This document shows positions 13,650 through 18,182 of a stretch of DNA of 18,182 nt, piece after piece. Origin of the DNA: Chryseobacterium sp. GTDB lineage: Bacteria > Bacteroidota > Bacteroidia > Flavobacteriales > Weeksellaceae. Positions within the stretch are counted from its first letter, which is position 1. Each line of letters begins with the position of its first letter. Made by a program: the position numbers and the translations under genes. The stretch covers positions 1 through 18,182 of the forward strand of contig QFQW01000076.1 of assembly GCA_003248755.1 (NCBI GenBank), given 5' to 3'. The notes under the pieces are model-generated. The model was not told the DNA's origin. It was given only the letters and a program-made list of their open reading frames with translations, and did no database searches.

Positions 13650-14401
13650 TAGCTTAGAAACATCTGGGTTAATAATAAATTTACTATAATTACCGCTATC
13701 ATCGTCCAAACTACAGCTTGCGTGCTAGCACGTCCTACTTCTAAAGATCCGCCTTTTACATTATATCCGAAATAAGCAGGAATAGTAGCAATCAAAAATC
13801 CGAAGACAGCCGTTTTTAGGAATGCATACCATATAAAGTAAGAGGGCATATACATTTGTATCCCCGTTATATAATCTGCCTTTGTCCAGCTTCCTGTAGC
13901 AACTCCGGCTATATATCCCCCATAGATTCCCACTACAATACTAATGGCAATTAATATCGGATTGAAAACAACGCTGGCTACAATTTTGGGTAAAATCAAA
14001 AAGTTAGGAGAATTGACTCCCATTATATCCAGAGCGTCAATCTGTTCTGTCACTCTCATTGTACCAATACTAGATGCAATATATGATCCCACTTTTCCTG
14101 CAAGTATTACAGAAATAATAGTGGGCGAAAACTCTAAAATCAAAACCACTTTTGTAGCATATCCAACAAAAGTATTGGGAATAGGAAATGATGACGCATC
14201 AAAATTATTAAACATTTGAATAGCTACAACCGCTCCTACAAAAAAAGAGGTAAAAAGTACCAGTCCGAATGAATTAACACCCAGGTCGTAAAACTCTCTT
14301 ACAAGAAGTTTCATATAGACATTTCTTTTTTGCGGCTTGCTTATCGCTTTCCCCAACAGCAAGAAATATTCTCCAATGGATTCAAAAAATCGTTTTAACA
14401 T
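13649..14401 (-). CDS. MlaE-like lipid transport permease
   Basis: Inner-membrane permease of a Mla/MCE-type phospholipid transport system. The 250 residues have about five to six hydrophobic segments, and the family's conserved loop is seen at 114-130 (TMRVTEQIDALDIMGVN), which corresponds to the EQ.DAL..MG motif of MlaE. Upstream of it, FVGAVVAIQM (54-63) is another family mark. The stop overlaps the ATPase start by one base, so the two are translated as a pair. The MCE substrate-binding subunit (MlaD) is not in this operon; in flavobacteria it is commonly encoded elsewhere, so this is not evidence of a broken system. No clear promoter consensus is visible in the 89 bases upstream. Confidence 0.92.
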   Translation of the reverse strand: MLKRFFESIGEYFLLLGKAISKPQKRNVYMKLLVREFYDLGVNSFGLVLFTSFFVGAVVAIQMFNNFDASSFPIPNTFVGYATKVVLILEFSPTIISVILAGKVGSYIASSIGTMRVTEQIDALDIMGVNSPNFLILPKIVASVVFNPILIAISIVVGIYGGYIAGVATGSWTKADYITGIQMYMPSYFIWYAFLKTAVFGFLIATIPAYFGYNVKGGSLEVGRASTQAVVWTMIAVIIVNLLLTQMFLS

Positions 14402-14490
14402 AAAGCTAAATTAGTTTTTTTTATCATAAGCTTTTATTTTCCAGCAATATTCGGATAAAATAACTGAAAAAATACGCTTTCGGATAAAAA

Positions 14491-15123
14491 TTAAGGAATA
14501 TTAAGATACTTGTGCGTTTGTATAGACGATCTCCACTTCGGATTTTCTAAGATGAAATCTGTAATCTTTGGATACATCACATCCCGTTTGCTCCATTCGC
14601 TTTGTAGATAGAGTTCGCAATTGTCATTTACTTTTTCACCTTGTTCCTGAGCAAATTTAAAATCATTTTGATTGAATATAATCATCTTCAGTTCACTGGC
14701 TTGTTTATAAATATCAGCCAGGGGAAGTCCTGTTTTCTTTGGAGACAATGTAATCCAATCCAAATGCCCGCTCATTGGATAAGCTCCCGAGGTTTCGATA
14801 TGAATGGTGCATCCTAACTCTTTCAGCTTTGAAGTCAGGATATCGAGATTCCACATCAATGGCTCTCCTCCGGTAAGAACAATTGTCTTACAATATCTAG
14901 CGGCTGTTTCTGCAATTTCCACAGTATCCATTAATGGATGAATTTTTGGATCCCAGCTTTCTTTGACGTCACACCAATGGCACCCAACATCACATCCGCC
15001 CAAACGAATGAAATAAGCAGCTTTTCCTGCATGATATCCCTCTCCTTGAATAGTGTAAAAATGCTCCATCACTGGGAGCATCTTACCTTCTTTTAATAAA
15101 ATATTTTCTTCTTCCTTAGTCAT
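14491..15123 (-). CDS. queE: 7-carboxy-7-deazaguanine synthase QueE
   Basis: A radical S-adenosylmethionine enzyme that converts 6-carboxy-tetrahydropterin to 7-carboxy-7-deazaguanine in queuosine (tRNA) biosynthesis. Starting at 15123 it has 210 residues. The N-terminal substrate motif is FYTIQGEGYHAGKAAYFIRL (22-41), then the 4Fe-4S cysteines C44, C48 and C51 in GGCDVGCHWCD, giving the short Cx3Cx2C spacing typical of this QueE group, and TGGEP (84-88) for cofactor binding. The end SIQTHKYLNIP is typical of the family. An in-frame ATG at 15147 would add eight residues; the 15123 ATG overlaps the folD stop by eight bases and gives a more usual N-terminus. It is probably coupled to folD. Confidence 0.94.
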   Translation of the reverse strand: MTKEEENILLKEGKMLPVMEHFYTIQGEGYHAGKAAYFIRLGGCDVGCHWCDVKESWDPKIHPLMDTVEIAETAARYCKTIVLTGGEPLMWNLDILTSKLKELGCTIHIETSGAYPMSGHLDWITLSPKKTGLPLADIYKQASELKMIIFNQNDFKFAQEQGEKVNDNCELYLQSEWSKRDVMYPKITDFILENPKWRSSIQTHKYLNIP

Positions 15124-16000
15124 TATAAACCGAAGTTTTATAGGCAATGATGGTATTTTTCATCAGCATTGCCCGCGTCATTGGACCAACTCCACCGGGA
15201 ACCGGTGTAATCCAACTTGCTTTCTCTGCGCAGCTGTCAAAATCTACATCGCCAGCAAGATGATATCCTTTCTCAGAATCATCATCTACTCTTGTAATTC
15301 CTACATCTACAATAACTGCTCCATCTTTGATCATTTCTCCTTTCAAGAAGTTAGGGTCGCCAAGAGCTGTTATCACAATGTCTGCCTTTTTTGTATATTC
15401 TTCTATATGTTCTGTGTAAGAGTGTGTCAAAGTCACCGTAGAGTTTCCCGGAAAATCTTTTCTTCCCATCAGGATGCTCATTGGTTTCCCAACAATCCTG
15501 CTTCTTCCGATGATTACACAATCTTTTCCTTTGGTTTCGATATTATATCGTTCCAATAATGTCAAAATTCCAAACGGTGTTGCCGGCAAAAAGGTATCCA
15601 TTTCCAAAGCCATTTTACCGAAATTTTCCGGATGAAAACCATCCACATCTTTTCTTGGGTCAATCGCCATAATGATCTTTTCCTGATCAATTTGCTTTGG
15701 CAAAGGTAACTGAACGATGAATCCGTCTACATCTTTCGACTTGTTCAATTCATCAATTTTCTCCAACAATTCCGATTCCGAAACTGTGCTTGGAAATTTA
15801 ATCAATGAAGAACTGAACCCTACTTCTTCACAATCTTTCACTTTGCTATTGACATAAGCTTTGCTTGCTCCGTTATTCCCAACTAAAATTGCAACCAAAT
15901 GCGGCGCTCTTCTTTTGTTGGCAAGAATCTTCTGAACCTCTTCTTTGATCTCAACTTTTACCTCTTTGGACACTTTGAGTCCATCTAGAATTTGTGCCAT
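15116..16000 (-). CDS. folD: Bifunctional methylenetetrahydrofolate dehydrogenase/cyclohydrolase FolD
   Basis: Interconverts 5,10-methylene-, 5,10-methenyl- and 10-formyl-tetrahydrofolate in the cytoplasm, supplying one-carbon units. The start at 16000 gives MAQILDGLKVSKEVK and a 294-residue protein of normal size; a longer frame to 16066 would add 22 residues that overlap the inter-gene terminator and do not fit the family. Catalytic motifs are AYVNSKVKDCEEVG with Tyr49 and Lys53, VQLPLP, KDVDGFHPENFG, the NADP site IGRSRIVGKP and the C-terminal TPVPGGVGPMT. The gene lies after pgi on the same strand, but a hairpin terminator separates them, and its stop overlaps queE. No promoter box is visible in the short gap, so it may depend on read-through. 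Confidence 0.96.
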   Translation of the reverse strand: MAQILDGLKVSKEVKVEIKEEVQKILANKRRAPHLVAILVGNNGASKAYVNSKVKDCEEVGFSSSLIKFPSTVSESELLEKIDELNKSKDVDGFIVQLPLPKQIDQEKIIMAIDPRKDVDGFHPENFGKMALEMDTFLPATPFGILTLLERYNIETKGKDCVIIGRSRIVGKPMSILMGRKDFPGNSTVTLTHSYTEHIEEYTKKADIVITALGDPNFLKGEMIKDGAVIVDVGITRVDDDSEKGYHLAGDVDFDSCAEKASWITPVPGGVGPMTRAMLMKNTIIAYKTSVYND

Positions 16001-16032
16001 TTTTTCTTTCTTTTTACTTTTTAGATTTATTT

Positions 16033-16064
16033 GAAAAAATGAAGTGTTCCTTTCCCAACACTCC
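16033..16064 (-). terminator. Intrinsic terminator between pgi and folD
   Basis: On the minus strand GGAGTGTT (16064-16057) pairs with AACACTTC (16048-16041), eight pairs with one G-U, around an eight-base loop, followed by ATTTTTTC. It lies 12 bases after the pgi stop and about 33 bases before the folD start. It should reduce transcription from pgi into folD-queE. Confidence 0.55.
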
Positions 16065-16075
16065 ACTTTTATATT

Positions 16076-17719
16076 TTATCGATTTGATTTATAAAAATTA
16101 ATCAACCCGTTTGTAGAGCTGTCGTGTGTTTCAACATTTCCCTCTGCTTCTAGCTCTGGAAGAATTTTTCCAGCCAAAACTTTTCCCAATTCTACACCAA
16201 ACTGATCAAAACTGAAAACATTCCAAATCACACCTTGAACAAAAATCTTGTGCTCGTACAAAGCAATCAATTGCCCTAATGTAAATGGCGTTAATTCTTT
16301 GAACAAGAATGAATTAGTAGGCGTATTCCCTGCAAATATTTTATAGTTCAAAAGTTTTTCGATCTCTTCTTCTGTTTTTCCGGATGCTTTTAACTCTTCA
16401 TAAACTTCTTCATGAGTTTTTCCAAAAGCCAAGGCTTCGGTTTGAGCAAAGAAATTTGCTAATAAAATATCTTGGTGTGCTCCTACATTATTAAGTGATG
16501 TGGCATAAGCAATGAAATCAGCAGGAATTAATTCCGTTCCTTGATGAATCAATTGATAGAAAGCATGTTGCCCATTAGTTCCAGGCTCTCCCCAAATGAT
16601 TGGCCCTGTTTCATATTCTACAAATTCGCCATTTCTATCTACCGATTTACCATTACTTTCCATATCACCTTGCTGAAGGTATGCAGAAAAACGATCAAGA
16701 TATTGAGAATAAGGCAAAATCGCATAAGTTCCGGCAGCATAGAAATTACGATACCAAACCCCTAAAACACCCATCAAAACAGGAACATTTTCTTTAAATT
16801 CCTTAGTTTGAAAATGAACATCCGTATCATTTGCACCTTTCAATAATTGTTCAAAATTGTCATAACCAACAGACAAAACAATGCTCAATCCAATCGCACT
16901 CCAAAGTGAGTAACGGCCGCCAACCCAATCCCAGAATTCGAAGATGTTCTCTTCTGCAATTCCGAATTTTTTAACCGCTTCTATATTAGTTGATAATGCT
17001 ACGAAATGTTTTGCAACGTCTCCATTTTTAGCGCCAGATTTTAAAAACCATTCTTTTGCAGAATTGGCATTGGTCATTGTCTCCTGAGTTGTAAAAGTCT
17101 TAGATGCAATGATAAATAAAGTAGTTTCCGGATTAAGGTTTTTGACAATCTCGGCCATATGATTTCCATCCACGTTGGAAACGAAATGAACATTCAGTCT
17201 TGTTTTGAAATGCTTCAATGCAGAGCAAACCATCACCGGTCCCAGATCAGAACCTCCAATTCCAACATTAACAACATCTGTGATTTCTTTTCCGGTGAAA
17301 CCTTTATGAGACCCAGAAATTACCGATTCCGAAAAAGCTTTCATGTGATCCAAAACCTTTCGGATTGCAGGTTTAATATTTTCTCCATCTACCAAAATCT
17401 CTTTATCAGAAAAATCTCTTAAAGCCGTGTGAAGAACAGCTCTTCCTTCCGTTTCATTGATTTTGTCTCCAGAAAACATTTTACCAATTGCTTCCTTCAA
17501 CTGAGTTTCTTCTGCCAATTGCAACAATAGCTCTAAAGTTTTAGCATCAACCAGGTTTTTAGAATAATCAAAAAGATAGTTTTCTGTTTCTAATGAAAAC
17601 TCCTGAAAACGGTTCGGATTATATTGAAACAATGTTCTAAGTTCAAAATCATTATTAGCAAATTGCTGATCAAGGGCTTTCCACGCAGAAGTATGAAGAG
17701 GATTAATTTTTGGTAACAT
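16076..17719 (-). CDS. pgi: Glucose-6-phosphate isomerase
   Basis: Interconverts glucose 6-phosphate and fructose 6-phosphate in the cytoplasm. The 547 residues are the standard size of the long bacterial form. Visible family features are NVGIGGSDLGPVM (151-163), ASKTFTTQET (205-214) for phosphate binding, the signature WVGGRYSLWSAIGL (265-278), the catalytic glutamate in QQGDMESNGKSV (Glu354), the histidine in NGQHAFYQ (His385), and the second signature GVIWNVFSFDQFGVELGK (496-513) with Lys513. The ATG at 17719 gives a typical N-terminus. A -7 box lies 45 bases upstream and a terminator follows the stop, so the gene may be largely monocistronic. Confidence 0.97.
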   Translation of the reverse strand: MLPKINPLHTSAWKALDQQFANNDFELRTLFQYNPNRFQEFSLETENYLFDYSKNLVDAKTLELLLQLAEETQLKEAIGKMFSGDKINETEGRAVLHTALRDFSDKEILVDGENIKPAIRKVLDHMKAFSESVISGSHKGFTGKEITDVVNVGIGGSDLGPVMVCSALKHFKTRLNVHFVSNVDGNHMAEIVKNLNPETTLFIIASKTFTTQETMTNANSAKEWFLKSGAKNGDVAKHFVALSTNIEAVKKFGIAEENIFEFWDWVGGRYSLWSAIGLSIVLSVGYDNFEQLLKGANDTDVHFQTKEFKENVPVLMGVLGVWYRNFYAAGTYAILPYSQYLDRFSAYLQQGDMESNGKSVDRNGEFVEYETGPIIWGEPGTNGQHAFYQLIHQGTELIPADFIAYATSLNNVGAHQDILLANFFAQTEALAFGKTHEEVYEELKASGKTEEEIEKLLNYKIFAGNTPTNSFLFKELTPFTLGQLIALYEHKIFVQGVIWNVFSFDQFGVELGKVLAGKILPELEAEGNVETHDSSTNGLINFYKSNR

Positions 17720-17763
17720 ATTTTAATTTAGATGTTAGATTTATGATTTGTCTAGAAGACCTG

Positions 17764-17771
17764 CAAATTTA
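17764..17771 (-). promoter_or_regulatory. Predicted -7 box for pgi
   Basis: Minus-strand TAAATTTG matches TAnnTTTG exactly and lies 45 bases upstream of the pgi ATG. No TTG at 17-23 bases is seen upstream, so the -33 half is unsupported. Confidence 0.38.
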
Positions 17772-17793
17772 CGAAAAAACAACAACTTCCTTT

Positions 17794-17969
17794 TATTTTT
17801 GTTTTAACTCATGCTACGATTTGGTAAAGTCGTGCGCATAAGTTAGTGAAGTCATAGCGGTGAATTTTTATCCATCATTAATTCTGATACATCTGTTATG
17901 ATTCCCAATCATTTAGGAGTAGTTTTCCTTTAAAAAAACGAGAGTAACTAATCTCTACTCTCGTTTTTT
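17794..17969 (+). ncRNA. Possible small RNA: -7 box to strong terminator with no ORF
   Basis: A plus-strand TATTTTTG (17794-17801) starts a gene-free stretch that ends about 165 bases later in a strong symmetric terminator (17933-17969). Only very short frames occur between them. This is compatible with an intergenic small RNA of about 160 nt. There is no clear -33 element, and the terminator could instead belong to a minus-strand gene to the right. Confidence 0.2.
17933..17969. terminator. Strong bidirectional intrinsic terminator
   Basis: AAAAAACGAGAGTA (17933-17946) and TACTCTCGTTTTTT (17956-17969) are perfectly complementary over 14 bp with a nine-base loop, so both strands carry a GC-containing stem followed by a T-run. 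It would stop transcripts arriving from the right-hand neighbour on the minus strand or a plus-strand RNA from the left. Confidence 0.75.
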
Positions 17970-18027
17970 AATATTCTAATTAATTATTCTATTTGATTAT
18001 CAAAAAGTTAATATTCAAAATTATTAC

Positions 18028-18103
18028 CCCCGATGTCGCGGATTTGCAATCCGTGACTGACAAATCCTTTAAAAGCACGGATTACAAATCCGCGCTATCG
18101 GGG
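18028..18103. repeat. REP-like inverted repeat with 28-base arms
   Basis: The arm CCCCGATgtCGCGGATTTG (continuing to 18055) pairs with 18076-18103 at 25 of 28 positions around a 20-base spacer. Each arm also contains its own small palindrome (GGATT-TGC-AATCC and GGATT-ACA-AATCC), so each can fold alone. GC-rich, high-copy palindromes of this kind are common in flavobacterial intergenic DNA and resemble REP units mobilised by RAYT transposases; no transposase is present here. Confidence 0.65.
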
Positions 18104-18180
18104 CTATAATAGAGGTATTCTAAAAAATGTTTTAGTTTTTTCATTATAATTTTCCTTGATTTTGAAGCATTTTCAATATC
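18082..18180 (-). CDS. Open frame running off the right edge (possible C-terminal end of a gene)
   Basis: A 32-codon frame on the minus strand is open from the window edge to a TAA at 18084-18082. It contains an internal ATG at 18144 beginning MKKLKHFLEYLYYSPDSADL. The last residues are encoded by an arm of the REP-like repeat, as expected if the repeat inserted at or near the end of a gene and supplied a new stop. The strong terminator at 17933-17969 lies beyond it in the right direction. It is too short to recognise and may be chance. Confidence 0.22.
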   Translation of the reverse strand, partial: DIENASKSRKIIMKKLKHFLEYLYYSPDSADL

Positions 18181-18182
18181 CA

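Noticed and set aside
13650..13709. Upstream start for the MlaF-like ATPase
   Set aside because: The added residues lie within the permease gene; the TAATG junction at 13649 gives the canonical ABC N-terminus.
13649..14401. Incomplete or degenerate Mla system because mlaD is missing
   Set aside because: Both visible subunits are full length, and the MCE subunit is often encoded elsewhere in this phylum.
16001..16066. Upstream start for FolD
   Set aside because: The extension covers the terminator hairpin and does not match the family N-terminus.

Overview
The window looks like chromosomal core DNA from a member of the Bacteroidota, most likely a Chryseobacterium-type flavobacterium (family Weeksellaceae). 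This rests on low GC, AT-rich leaders without clear Shine-Dalgarno sites, repeated matches to the Bacteroidota -7 box TAnnTTTG ahead of genes, and protein types common in flavobacteria (a fused SpmA/SpmB protein, a two-gene MlaEF cassette, a BaiN-like flavoprotein). The genus is inferred, not proven. I see no rRNA, tRNA, CRISPR array, prophage or intact insertion sequence.

Layout. (1) 1-1665, minus strand: methionine importer genes metI (cut by the window edge) and metN, behind a roughly 130-nt leader with its own promoter, a 19-codon Met/Cys-containing ORF enclosed by a 10-bp stem, and an intrinsic terminator just before metN. This is the most interesting regulatory structure here. (2) 1680-2105: a gene-free stretch with repeat-like remnants and a perfect 21-bp inverted repeat. 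(3) 2106-4653, plus strand: a tight cluster of fused spmA-spmB, two small unrecognised genes, and trmL. (4) 4753-6672, plus: alpha/beta hydrolase, the ribosome-assembly GTPase engB, and an ElaA-type acetyltransferase. (5) 6680-8261, minus: a BaiN/HI0933-type flavoprotein followed by a small lipoprotein. (6) 8357-11163, plus: hot-dog thioesterase, thiL, an M48 lipoprotein protease and a small membrane protein. (7) 11166-12011, minus: an AraC-family regulator converging on the previous gene with two bases between stop codons. (8) 12233-14401, minus: an overlapping trio of MlaE-like permease, MlaF-like ATPase and outer-membrane beta-barrel protein. (9) 14491-17719, minus: pgi, then folD overlapping queE. 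(10) 17720-18182: gene-free, with the pgi promoter, a strong symmetric terminator, a REP-like 28-bp inverted repeat and a short open frame running off the right edge.

Most genes are housekeeping: methionine uptake, tRNA modification (TrmL; QueE for queuosine), ribosome assembly (EngB), thiamine diphosphate synthesis (ThiL), one-carbon metabolism (FolD), glycolysis (Pgi) and envelope lipid transport (MlaEF). No defence or mobile system was found. The points most worth following up are the metN leader, the beta-barrel gene coupled to mlaEF, a possible small RNA at about 17808-17969, and the repeat elements near both ends.
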